Source of the DNA: Pseudomonas sp. BMS12
GTDB lineage: Bacteria > Pseudomonadota > Gammaproteobacteria > Pseudomonadales > Pseudomonadaceae
Assembly (NCBI RefSeq): GCF_001592875.1
Contig: NZ_LSOF01000013.1
Location: forward strand, 18,798 to 82,797
DNA: 64,000 nucleotides
Reading direction: 5' to 3'
A program made the position numbers and the translations under genes. Numbering within the stretch: position 1 is the stretch's first letter; each line of letters starts with the position of its first letter. Under the pieces are notes generated by a model that searched no databases, had not been told where the DNA came from, and saw only the letters and a list, made by a program, of their open reading frames with translations. Positions 7,827-16,229 of the stretch are shown here, piece after piece.

Positions 7827-9917
7827 ATGACTGCATCCGTTTTCGCGTCGGCGCGTGCCGGCCGCCTGCCTTTCATTCTCTCCGCCCTGAGCCTGGCCAT
7901 CAGCGCTCCACTCTGCGCCGCAGAGCTCGCCGATGCCGAGCTGGCGCCTACGGTGATCACCGCCGTGCAGCAGAGTTCGCCGCTGACCGTGATCGCCGAT
8001 CCCAAGGACGCGCGCCAGCCGGTGCCGGCCAGCGATGCCAGCGACTATCTGAAGACCATTCCCGGCTTCTCCGCCATTCGCAGCGGCGGCACCAATGGCG
8101 ACACGGTGCTGCGCGGCATGTTCGGCTCGCGCATCAACCTGCGCGCCAATGGCGGCATGATGCTCGGCGCCTGCCCCTACCGCATGGATGCGCCTAGCTC
8201 CTACATCTCGCCGGAAACCTACGACAAGCTGACCGTGATCAAGGGCCCGCAGACTGTGCTCTGGGGGCCGGGTGCCTCGGCCGGTACCGTGTTGTTCGAG
8301 CGTGAACCGGAGCGTTTCGGTGAGCTCGGCAGCCGCCTGAATGCCAGCCTGCTGGCCGGCTCCAACGGCCGTTTCGACAAGGTGCTGGATGGCGCCGTCG
8401 GCGGCGAGCAGGGCTACCTGCGTTTCGTCGGCAACCAGGCGCAGTCCGACGACTATGAGGATGGCGACGGCGATACGGTGCCGTCGCGCTGGAAGAAGTG
8501 GAACGGTGATCTCGCCATCGGCTGGACGCCGGATGCCGACACCCTGCTCGAGTTCACCGCCGGCAAGGGCGATGGCGAAGCGCGCTACGCCGGGCGTGGC
8601 ATGGACGGTGCGCAGTTCGAGCGCGAGAGCCTCGGCCTGCGGTTCGAGAAGAGCAACTTGGGCGGCGTGCTGGATAAGGTCGAGGCACAGGTCTACTACA
8701 ACTACGCCGACCACATCATGGACAACTTCAGCCTGCGCGAGCCCGACCCGAGCAGCATGATGCCCATGCCGATGGCCTCGCAGGTCGACCGACGGACCCT
8801 CGGCGGGCGCTTCGCCGCCACCTTCAAGTGGACCGAGGTGGAACTGGTCGCCGGCGTCGACGCGCTGCGCAGCGAGCACCGCTGGCGCAATTCCGACTAC
8901 GACATGATGACCGATACCTACCGCGACACCGACCAGTTCGCCTGGGACAAGGACGCGGTCAGCCACAACTACGGCGCCTTCGCCGAAGCCACCTGGTATC
9001 TGGCCGAACGCAATCGCCTGATCGGCGGTGCGCGCCTGGACCGCGCCACCACCAAGGATTACCGCACCAGCGCCTGGAGCGGCATGATGCAGGTGGCCAA
9101 CCCTACCGAGGGCGAGACCCGTGCCGACACCCTGCCCAGCGGCTTCGTCCGCTACGAGCACGACCTGGCCGACTCGCCGGCCACGCTCTACGCCGGTATC
9201 GGTCATGTGCAGCGCTTCCCCGATTACTGGGAGCTGTTCTCCGCAGAGGCCGGCCCTGCCGACAGCGTCAACGCCTTCGACGGGATCAAGCCGGAGAAGA
9301 CCACCCAGCTCGACTTCGGCGTGCAATACCAGGGCGCCGACCTGCAGGCCTGGGCCTCCGGCTACGTCGGCCAGGTACGCGACTACATCCTGTTCAGCTA
9401 CAGCACCGACATGATGGGCATGCGCAGCTCCCAGGCCGACAACATCGACGCACGCATCATGGGCGGCGAGCTGGGCGTGGCCTACGACCTCACCGACAAC
9501 TGGAAGACCGACGCCACCCTGGCCTACGCCTGGGGCAAGAACAGCAGCGATGGCGAAGCATTGCCGCAGATGCCGCCGCTGGAAACGCGCCTGGGCCTGA
9601 GCTATGCGCGCGATGCCTGGAGCGCCGGTGCCCTGTGGCGCGTGGTGGCCGAGCAGGGCCGTGTGGCCGAGGGCAAGGGCAACGTGGTCGGCCAGGATCT
9701 GGGCAACAGCGCGGGCTTCGCCGTGTTCTCCCTCAACGGCGCGTACCGGGTCAACGAGCACCTCAAGCTCAGCGCCGGCGTCGACAACCTGTTCGACAAG
9801 GACTACGCCGAGCACCTCAATCTGGCCGGCGACGCCGGCTTCGGCTATCCGGCCGATCCGGTGGCCATCGACGAGCCGGGGCGGACCTTGTGGAGCAAGG
9901 TCGACATCGCCTTCTGA
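7827..9917 (+). CDS. oprC: TonB-dependent copper receptor OprC
   Basis: Outer-membrane TonB-dependent receptor of 696 residues with a signal peptide (about 1-31), a plug domain and a 22-strand barrel ending in aromatic F. The methionine/cysteine copper site of OprC is visible: Cys116-x3-Met120 in G-A-C-P-Y-R-M-D of the plug, and His296-x-Met298 in D-H-I-M-D of the barrel. This is the CxxxM-HxM arrangement known for P. aeruginosa OprC. Other hallmarks are V-L-W-G-P-G-A-S-A-G-T-V and a C-terminal Y-A-E-H-L-N segment. It probably imports copper, with the DUF2946 gene just upstream and a terminator downstream. Confidence 0.93.
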   Translation: MTASVFASARAGRLPFILSALSLAISAPLCAAELADAELAPTVITAVQQSSPLTVIADPKDARQPVPASDASDYLKTIPGFSAIRSGGTNGDTVLRGMFGSRINLRANGGMMLGACPYRMDAPSSYISPETYDKLTVIKGPQTVLWGPGASAGTVLFEREPERFGELGSRLNASLLAGSNGRFDKVLDGAVGGEQGYLRFVGNQAQSDDYEDGDGDTVPSRWKKWNGDLAIGWTPDADTLLEFTAGKGDGEARYAGRGMDGAQFERESLGLRFEKSNLGGVLDKVEAQVYYNYADHIMDNFSLREPDPSSMMPMPMASQVDRRTLGGRFAATFKWTEVELVAGVDALRSEHRWRNSDYDMMTDTYRDTDQFAWDKDAVSHNYGAFAEATWYLAERNRLIGGARLDRATTKDYRTSAWSGMMQVANPTEGETRADTLPSGFVRYEHDLADSPATLYAGIGHVQRFPDYWELFSAEAGPADSVNAFDGIKPEKTTQLDFGVQYQGADLQAWASGYVGQVRDYILFSYSTDMMGMRSSQADNIDARIMGGELGVAYDLTDNWKTDATLAYAWGKNSSDGEALPQMPPLETRLGLSYARDAWSAGALWRVVAEQGRVAEGKGNVVGQDLGNSAGFAVFSLNGAYRVNEHLKLSAGVDNLFDKDYAEHLNLAGDAGFGYPADPVAIDEPGRTLWSKVDIAF

Positions 9918-9922
9918 GTCGT

Positions 9923-9955
9923 ACAGAGCCCGCCACCCGGCGGGCTCTGTCTTTC
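9923..9955 (+). terminator. Rho-independent terminator after oprC
   Basis: Perfect 12-bp stem ACAGAGCCCGCC / GGCGGGCTCTGT with a 4-base loop, followed by CTTTC. It starts 5 bp after the stop codon. Confidence 0.85.
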
Positions 9956-10074
9956 AGCTCCAGCCGAGCCTTGACCGTTGTCGGGTGCTTCGCTGGCCGT
10001 TTGGGACCTCATGCGCCGCACGGGGCTGCTCTAGTGTGTCGCCATCGAGACGAGTCGACATCGGGGAGGCGATT

Positions 10075-10461
10075 ATGCAGGCAGGGCAGGGCAGCGGCTG
10101 GCGTGGCCGGGCCATGGTGCTGGGGCTGTGCGCAGTGCTGGCGGGATGTGGCGAGGAGGAGGGGGCGCCACTGCAGGCCGTGGATCTGCAGGCGCTGCCA
10201 GCGGATGCGGCGCTGGCGCAGTTGTATATCCATAGTTGCCAGCAGTGCCATGCCGATCCGGCTGCCGGCGCGCCGCTGGTCGGCGATAGTGTTGCCTGGT
10301 CGCCGCGACTGGACAAGGGCCTGGATACGCTGCTGGAGCACAGCATCAACGGTTTCCAGGGCATGCCGCCGATGGGCCTGTGCATGCAGTGCTCCGAAGC
10401 GGAGTTCCGTGGCTTGATCGCCTTCATGGCGTCTCCGGCGAAGCCCGCGGAGGAGGACTGA
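10075..10461 (+). CDS. Cytochrome c5-like lipoprotein
   Basis: Periplasmic, membrane-anchored c-type cytochrome of 128 residues. A lipoprotein signal ends in L-A-G-C (Cys25). One heme-binding motif C-Q-Q-C-H lies at 55-59, with a candidate axial methionine in G-M-P-P-M-G (97 or 100). The C-M-Q-C pair (103-106) just after it is the disulfide typical of the cytochrome c5 family. Its stop is one base before the ATG of a flavin oxidase gene, so the cytochrome is very probably that enzyme's electron acceptor. I chose the ATG at 10075 because it gives the lipoprotein signal; the longer frame does not. Confidence 0.9.
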   Translation: MQAGQGSGWRGRAMVLGLCAVLAGCGEEEGAPLQAVDLQALPADAALAQLYIHSCQQCHADPAAGAPLVGDSVAWSPRLDKGLDTLLEHSINGFQGMPPMGLCMQCSEAEFRGLIAFMASPAKPAEED

Positions 10462-10462
10462 T

Positions 10463-11857
10463 ATGGGCCAGCCATTCACCCGTCGCCAGTTGTTGCAGCG
10501 CGCCAGCCTGCTGGGCGCCTGCCTGGCCCTGCCCGGCCGTTCGCTATGGGCGGAAACGGCGCCCGCGACGCGACCCATACCCTGGCGCAACTGGTCCGGT
10601 GCGCAGAGCTGCCTGCCGCTGGAACGGCTGGCGCCGACCAATCTGGACGAGCTGATCCAGGCCATCCGCCAGGCACCGGGCAAGATCCGTCCGGTCGGCT
10701 CTGGACACTCCTTCAGTGCGCTGGTGCCCACCGATGGCACGCTGCTTTCGCTCAGCCATTTTTCCGGGCTGCTGGAGCACGATGCCCGAACGCTGCAGGC
10801 CGAGTTTGGCGGTGGCACGCCGATGGCGCAGATGGGCGAACCGCTCAAGGCGGTCGGCCAGGCTCTGATCAACATGGCCGATATCGACTACCAGACCCTG
10901 GCCGGCGCGATCGCCACGTCGACCCATGGCACCGGCATCGGCTTCGGCTCCTATTCCTCCCAGGTCTGTGGCTTGCAACTGGTCAGCGCCAGTGGCGAGG
11001 TACTCGACTGCAGCCGCGAGCACAATTCCGCACTGTTCGACGCGGCGCGGGTGTCGCTTGGCGCACTGGGGCTAGTGACCCGCGTGCGCCTGCAGAACCG
11101 TGGCGCCTACCGGCTGCGCGAGCGCCAGTGGATCGCCAGGACCGAAGAGCTGCTGGAGGATGTCGACAACCTCAAGCGCGACAACCAGCACTGGGAAATG
11201 CTGGTCGTCACCCACTCCGACTATGCCCTGGCCGTGGCCCTGAACGAGACCGAGGACCCGGCCACGCCGCCGCTGTCGCCGGAAGAGGAGGGCGGCAACG
11301 GTTTCATCGATCTGATCGAGGGGCTGGACAAGCACCTGAGCGACTATCCAGACCTGCGCCGCAGCCTGCTGAACAACATGCGCCACCTGGCCAGTTTCGA
11401 GGAGCGGGTAGACGACTCCTACGAGGTCTTCGCCAATGTGCGCAACGTGCGCTTCAACGAGATGGAGTACTCGGTGCCGGCCGAGCATGGCCCGGCCTGC
11501 CTGCGCGAGATCATCAAGCGCATCGACGACGGCAACCTGCGCACCTGGTTTCCCATCGAGTACCGCTACGTGCAGGCCGACGACATTCCCCTGAGCATGT
11601 TCGAGGGGCGCGACAGCTGTGCGATCTCGGTGCACCAGCACTATGCGATGGATCATCACAACTTCTTCGCCGCCATCGAGCCGATCTTCTGGAAGTACCA
11701 GGGGCGGCCGCACTGGGGCAAGTTGCACAGCCTGGGCGCGCGCCAGCTGCAGGCGCTGTATCCGCGCTGGAAGGAATTCACCGAGGTGCGCCAGGCGCTG
11801 GACCCGCAGGGGCGCTTCGTCAACGCGCACCTGGCCGGCCTGTTCGGCCTGGCCTGA
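10463..11857 (+). CDS. Tat-exported FAD-linked oxidase (aldonolactone oxidase family)
   Basis: 464-residue flavoprotein of the D-arabinono-/L-gulono-lactone oxidase type. The N-terminus has a twin-arginine motif (T-R-R-Q-L-L, residues 6-11) and a hydrophobic stretch, so it is exported folded. The FAD-binding domain carries V-G-S-G-H-S; His82 is in the position that binds FAD covalently in relatives. The C-terminal ALO domain ends with P-H-W-G-K-L-H, matching the family HWxK motif. Together with the cytochrome encoded one base upstream it likely acts as a periplasmic dehydrogenase passing electrons to the respiratory chain rather than to O2. The substrate (lactone, polyol or other) is not determinable. 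Confidence 0.88.
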   Translation: MGQPFTRRQLLQRASLLGACLALPGRSLWAETAPATRPIPWRNWSGAQSCLPLERLAPTNLDELIQAIRQAPGKIRPVGSGHSFSALVPTDGTLLSLSHFSGLLEHDARTLQAEFGGGTPMAQMGEPLKAVGQALINMADIDYQTLAGAIATSTHGTGIGFGSYSSQVCGLQLVSASGEVLDCSREHNSALFDAARVSLGALGLVTRVRLQNRGAYRLRERQWIARTEELLEDVDNLKRDNQHWEMLVVTHSDYALAVALNETEDPATPPLSPEEEGGNGFIDLIEGLDKHLSDYPDLRRSLLNNMRHLASFEERVDDSYEVFANVRNVRFNEMEYSVPAEHGPACLREIIKRIDDGNLRTWFPIEYRYVQADDIPLSMFEGRDSCAISVHQHYAMDHHNFFAAIEPIFWKYQGRPHWGKLHSLGARQLQALYPRWKEFTEVRQALDPQGRFVNAHLAGLFGLA

Positions 11858-11866
11858 GGAGTGACG

Positions 11867-13144
11867 ATGAAACGACGTTCTTTCGTACTGGCCGGGCTCG
11901 GCACCGGCGGGCTGCTGGCCGCGGTCGGGCTGCGTCCTGGCGATCATGGCCAGCCGCACGATGCGTACTTCCAGGCCCTGAACCGCGAGCTCAAGGCCAA
12001 CGGGCCGATGCGCCCGGCGCTGCTGATCGACCTCGACCGCCTCGACCAGAATATCGAGGTGGTGCGGCAGTTCCTTGAGCGCAGCGGAAAGCACCTGCGC
12101 CTGGTGGAAAAGTCCCTGCCGGCGCCCGACCTGCTGCGCTATATCGGCGAGCGCATCGGTACGCGGCGGCTGATGTCCTTCCACCAGCCGTTTCTCAATC
12201 ACGATGCCCAGGCCTTTCCCGAGTCGGACATCCTGCTCGGCAAACCGCTGCCGGTGCGTTCGGCACAGCTGTTCTATCAACAGCATCGCGGCCCGTTCGA
12301 CCCGAGCCGGCAGCTGCAGTGGCTGATCGACACGTCCGAACGCCTGGCTCAGTACCTGGCGCTGGCCCAGGGGGTGGGCACGCGGCTGCGCATCAACATC
12401 GAACTGGATGTCGGCCTGCATCGCGGCGGCATCGCTGAGGCGCAGGCACTGGCGCCGTTGCTGCAGTTGATCGCCGATAACCCGCAGCACCTGGAGTTTG
12501 CCGGCTTCATGGGGTACGACCCGTTCGTCGGCATGAACCTGCCGGAGCTGCTCGGTACGCCGGAGGAGCTGCTGGCCAAGGTCATGGCGCACTATCAGCG
12601 CTGTGTCGACTTCACCCGCCAGCATTTCCCCGCGCTCTGGCACGAGGGCTTGACCCTGAATACCGCCGGCAGCCCCAGCTACAGCGCCCACGAACGGGAG
12701 TCGCTGAGCAGCGAGGTGTCGATCGGCACCGGCCTGCTCAAGCCCAGCCACTACGACCTGCCGTCGCTGGCCGGGCATGTGCCGGCGGTGTATATCGCCA
12801 CGCCGGTGCTCAAGCGTACCGGCGCGTTGCGCCTTCCCGGGCTGGACGACAAGTCCCGCCTGCTGTCCTGGTGGGACGTCAACCAGCGCGAGACCTTCTT
12901 CGTCTATGGCGGCAACTGGCTGGCCGATTTCGCCTCGCCTGCCGGGCTGCAGCTGAGCGGCCTGTTCGGGCGCAGCTCCAACCAGGAGCTGGTCAACGCC
13001 TCGCCGGCGGTGGGCCTGGGCGTGGACGACCAGATATTCCTGCGGCCAACCCAGAGCGAGGCGGTGCTACTGCAGTTCGGCGACCTGCTGGCCGTGCGTG
13101 GCGGGCGGATCGTCGAGCGCTGGCCGGTCTATCAGGAGTCCTGA
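11867..13144 (+). CDS. Exported DSD1/D-threonine-aldolase-like PLP-fold protein
   Basis: 425-residue protein of the alanine-racemase N-terminal-domain superfamily, nearest to the DSD1/D-threonine aldolase group. Its N-terminus M-K-R-R-S-F-V-L-A-G-L-G-T-G-G is Tat-like, so it is probably exported folded. A likely PLP lysine is Lys82 in L-V-E-K-S, and the I-E-L-D-V-G-L-H-R-G strand is typical. The C-terminal metal motif of D-threonine aldolases (P-N-H-x-C/D) is replaced by P-T-Q-S-E-A, so the usual His/Asp ligands are missing. I chose ATG 11867 over GTG 11861 for ribosome-site spacing. It is the third gene of the cytochrome/oxidase operon, 9 bp downstream. Substrate unknown. Confidence 0.8.
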   Translation: MKRRSFVLAGLGTGGLLAAVGLRPGDHGQPHDAYFQALNRELKANGPMRPALLIDLDRLDQNIEVVRQFLERSGKHLRLVEKSLPAPDLLRYIGERIGTRRLMSFHQPFLNHDAQAFPESDILLGKPLPVRSAQLFYQQHRGPFDPSRQLQWLIDTSERLAQYLALAQGVGTRLRINIELDVGLHRGGIAEAQALAPLLQLIADNPQHLEFAGFMGYDPFVGMNLPELLGTPEELLAKVMAHYQRCVDFTRQHFPALWHEGLTLNTAGSPSYSAHERESLSSEVSIGTGLLKPSHYDLPSLAGHVPAVYIATPVLKRTGALRLPGLDDKSRLLSWWDVNQRETFFVYGGNWLADFASPAGLQLSGLFGRSSNQELVNASPAVGLGVDDQIFLRPTQSEAVLLQFGDLLAVRGGRIVERWPVYQES

Positions 13145-13188
13145 ACGCCCTTACCCTGGCGAGTCCTGCTGGTGAACCGGCCGACCTG

Positions 13189-14226
13189 CTAGTACTCCTC
13201 AGCGATGCGTTGCTTGGCGGTGCGCGGCGTTTCCCCGGTCCAGCGTTTGAAGGCGCGGCGGAAGTTGCGCACATCGCTGAAGCCGGTGGCGCAGGCCACG
13301 TCGATCAGGCGGTTGTCGCGCTGGCCGAGCAGCTGCAGGGCGCGTGCGCGGCGCAGCTCGTCGATGATGCCGTGGTAGCTCAGGCCCGCGTCGCCGATGC
13401 GCCGGCGCAGGGTACGTTCGCTGAGGTTCAACTGGTTGGCCAGCTCGCTCAGCGACGGCGGTGTGCCGAGGTTCTTGCGCACCTCGCGCTCGATGGTTTC
13501 GATCAGGTCGCTCAGCCCCTGCTCGTCACGTCGGGTTTCGTCCAGCAACTGGCAGGCCTCGGCGACGACATAGTCGTCGCGGGTGGGCAGCGGCAGTTCC
13601 AGCCAGCTGGCCGGGAACTGCATCAGATTGTGCTCGCCGTCGAAGCGCACGGGGCAACGGAACAGCTCGTCGTAGCGCTGCGCATGCGCTGGGCTGGGGT
13701 AGTGCACTTCGATACGCGTGGCGACCAGGTCCTGGCCGGTGAGGAAGCGCACGATGGCCAGGCTGCTGGAGAAGGCTTCCTCCAGGTAGAACACCATCAC
13801 GTCCGGGTCGAAGAAGCGCGGTGTGGCATAGACCCGCGCCTGGTCCGCGATGACCTCCATGCGGTAGTCGAGCAGGCTGCCGATATGCCACTGGTAACGC
13901 AGCGCCAGTTGCAGCGCCGTGCCCAGGTCCGGGCAGGCCAGCATGGCCAGCCCCACCAGCCCCCAGGACACCGGTGTCTGCCGGCTGCCGACGGTCAGCC
14001 CCAGATCGCTGTCGCCCAGCAGTTGCCGGGCGCGGCGCAGCAGTTGATAGCTCTGGCGGAAGGACAGGCGGTAATCCGGCCGCTTCAGGTCTTCCGGGGA
14101 AAAGCCCAGGCCACGACACAGCAGGGCCGGATCATGGCCACGGGCGAGCGCGTATTGCAGCAGGAAGCGGGAAATCTGCGGCGGTGCCGAGGCTTCCGAA
14201 TAGCGCGGGTCGACTATGGGTTTCAT
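13189..14226 (-). CDS. AraC-family regulator with PF12625-type N-terminal domain
   Basis: 345-residue transcription factor. The N-terminal ~220 residues resemble the arabinose-binding-like domain found in OruR/ArgR-type AraC proteins (S-R-F-L-L-Q-Y-A-L-A-R-G-H-D...). The C-terminal AraC/XylS double helix-turn-helix spans about 250-335 and includes L-S-E-L-A-N-Q-L-N-L-S-E-R-T-L-R-R and A-C-A-T-G-F-S-D-V-R-N-F-R-R-A-F-K. It is divergent from the DUF1302/DUF1329 genes and most likely controls them, possibly through the direct repeat at 14322-14370. The ligand is unknown. Confidence 0.9.
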   Translation of the reverse strand: MKPIVDPRYSEASAPPQISRFLLQYALARGHDPALLCRGLGFSPEDLKRPDYRLSFRQSYQLLRRARQLLGDSDLGLTVGSRQTPVSWGLVGLAMLACPDLGTALQLALRYQWHIGSLLDYRMEVIADQARVYATPRFFDPDVMVFYLEEAFSSSLAIVRFLTGQDLVATRIEVHYPSPAHAQRYDELFRCPVRFDGEHNLMQFPASWLELPLPTRDDYVVAEACQLLDETRRDEQGLSDLIETIEREVRKNLGTPPSLSELANQLNLSERTLRRRIGDAGLSYHGIIDELRRARALQLLGQRDNRLIDVACATGFSDVRNFRRAFKRWTGETPRTAKQRIAEEY

Positions 14227-14321
14227 GCCTACTTCTACCTGCTGCTGGCGTCATTGCTGCCCGCAGTGTGCCGCAAACCTCGCGCGATGAATGTGTTTGC
14301 AAATGTGACAGGCCTCTTGGG

Positions 14322-14370
14322 CCGTCTTTTTTGTCCGTTTTGGCCCCATGCCGGCTTTTTTGTTGCCGTT
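14322..14370 (+). promoter_or_regulatory. Direct repeat, candidate AraC-type operator
   Basis: Two similar ~20-bp blocks, CCGTCTTTTTTGTCCGTTTT (14322-14341) and CCGGCTTTTTTGTTGCCGTT (14351-14370), lie 29 bp apart in the 171-bp divergent region between the AraC regulator and the DUF1302 gene. Each carries GCTTTTTTGT-type core plus CCGTT. The T-rich tracts stand out in GC-rich DNA. A role as an activator site is inference. Confidence 0.35.
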
Positions 14371-14397
14371 AATTTCAAGCGGACTCAGGAGGGGCGT

Positions 14398-16215
14398 ATG
14401 TCACACAACAAAAGCAAGATGACATTGGCAATAGGTTTGGGACTGGGGATCAGCGGGGCGCAGGTGCAGGCCTTCGAGATAGATACCGGGCCCAATTTCA
14501 CCACGTCGCTGGAAAGCGTCGCCGAGTTCACCTCGGTGTACCGCACCAGTTCACCCGAGCGCATCGAGCGCGGTGGGCAGAACGTCTTCACCAACAACAA
14601 CGACGGCAGCGAGTACTACGACACCGGGTTCGTTTCCAACGAGTTCAAGCTGACCTCCGAGCTGCACGTGCGTACCGAGCAGGACGGACTGTTCGTGCGC
14701 GGCACCGCTTGGTACGACACCCAGCTCATGGACAACGACCCCTCGGGGGATGCGTTCGCCACCCACAACACCGACAGCGACGAGCGCTATTCCTCGGATC
14801 TGGAAAACCGCGCCGGCCACCGCGCGCGCCTGCTCGACGCCTATCTCTACACCAACCGCTATGTCGGCGAGATGCCTTACAGCCTGCGGCTGGGCCGCCA
14901 GGTGATCAACTGGGGTGAGGGCATCTTCTACGCCGATGGTCTCAACGTGGTGAACCCGGTGGATATCGGCCGGGTGGTGCTGCCCAACGCCAGCTTCAAG
15001 GACGCTCTGCTGCCGACCAACATGATCTCCGGGCAGCTTGGCCTGACCGACGCCTTCAATATCGAGGCCTTCTACGGCCTGGAGTGGAAAGGCCACGAGC
15101 TGATTCCCACCGGCGCCTTCCTCAACAACCAGGACTACTTCGGCAAGGGCAGCAACGGGGTGCTGGTCGATCTGCGCGATCAACTGGGCATGCTGGGCTT
15201 ACCGGCCGAGCTGGTGCCCGGACTCAATGGCGAGAATGGCCTTGTGGCCGGCGCCCGCTATGGCCGCGAGCACGATGCCCGCGACGACGGCCAGTTCGGT
15301 GTGGCCATGCGTTATCTGGCCGAGGACTGGAACAACACCGAGTTCAGCCTCTACTACCTCAACTACCACAGCAAGACGCCCTTCCTGCGTATCCAGAAGG
15401 GCCAATCCTTCGCCTGCAGCGCGGGCAGCGGTGGCGGCTTCGCCGGCCTCTGCGGCCTGGCCGGCATGCTCGGTGATCCGGCGCTGGTGGCACTGGCGGA
15501 CGGCCTGGCTCTGCTCGACAGCACCTACTACGACTTCATCTACCCCGAGGACATCCGTCTGTTCGGCCTCAGCGTATCCGGCACGCTCGGTGACACCAGT
15601 GTTGCCGGCGAGCTGACCTATCGGCCCAACGCGCCGCTGGAGCCGGCGATGACCTATGAACTGGAGCAGATGGCCGAGGGTGCCCTGGGGGCCGGCGGGG
15701 CCAGCGGTGGCAGCATCGACCTGGGCGAGTTCGGCGACGGCTCGGCCAACGACCCGCGCCGTTCCATCGACCTGTACAAGCGCCACGAGCTCTACACCGG
15801 CTCGGTGTCGGCGATCCACAGCTTCGGCCCGGTGAGTGGGCTGGACGACCTGATGCTACTCGGCGAAGCGGCCTTCAACCATGTGCCGGGTAGCCTGCTG
15901 GATACGCCCAACTATGCCTACCTGGACTCCTTCGCCTGGGGCTATACGCTCAACGTTTCCGGCCTGATCCAGGACGTGACGCCGAACTTCGATCTGCTGC
16001 CGGCCATCACTTTCCGCCAGGACGTGTCGGGCACCTCGCCGGCGCTCAACGAGAACTTCATCCAGGGGCGCAAGTCCGCCACCCTCGAGCTGGGCGCCAA
16101 GTACGGCCAGAAGCTGGCCGGCAAGCTCAGTTACACCTCGTTCTGGGGCGCGCGCAAGGACAACGCGCTGATTGATCGCGACCACGTCGCCCTCAACCTC
16201 TCCTACTCCTTCTGA
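14398..16215 (+). CDS. DUF1302 outer-membrane protein
   Basis: 605-residue exported protein. A signal peptide (about residues 8-25, ending in A-Q-V-Q-A) is followed by a beta-rich, porin-like body with alternating hydrophobic residues, e.g. Y-S-L-R-L-G-R-Q-V-I-N-W-G-E-G. It ends in L-N-L-S-Y-S-F, an outer-membrane beta-signal with terminal F. DUF1302 proteins are thought to be outer-membrane pores and occur with DUF1329 partners, often near hydrophobic-compound (sterol, alcohol, hydrocarbon) catabolism genes. The ATG at 14398 follows CAGGAGGGG, an excellent ribosome site. Cargo is unknown; the AraC regulator upstream suggests inducible expression. Confidence 0.85.
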   Translation: MSHNKSKMTLAIGLGLGISGAQVQAFEIDTGPNFTTSLESVAEFTSVYRTSSPERIERGGQNVFTNNNDGSEYYDTGFVSNEFKLTSELHVRTEQDGLFVRGTAWYDTQLMDNDPSGDAFATHNTDSDERYSSDLENRAGHRARLLDAYLYTNRYVGEMPYSLRLGRQVINWGEGIFYADGLNVVNPVDIGRVVLPNASFKDALLPTNMISGQLGLTDAFNIEAFYGLEWKGHELIPTGAFLNNQDYFGKGSNGVLVDLRDQLGMLGLPAELVPGLNGENGLVAGARYGREHDARDDGQFGVAMRYLAEDWNNTEFSLYYLNYHSKTPFLRIQKGQSFACSAGSGGGFAGLCGLAGMLGDPALVALADGLALLDSTYYDFIYPEDIRLFGLSVSGTLGDTSVAGELTYRPNAPLEPAMTYELEQMAEGALGAGGASGGSIDLGEFGDGSANDPRRSIDLYKRHELYTGSVSAIHSFGPVSGLDDLMLLGEAAFNHVPGSLLDTPNYAYLDSFAWGYTLNVSGLIQDVTPNFDLLPAITFRQDVSGTSPALNENFIQGRKSATLELGAKYGQKLAGKLSYTSFWGARKDNALIDRDHVALNLSYSF

Positions 16216-16229
16216 TGGCAGGGATCACC

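Noticed and set aside
7815..9815. 666-codon open frame antisense to oprC
   Set aside because: Shadow of the receptor gene in high-GC DNA; no ribosome site or recognisable domain.
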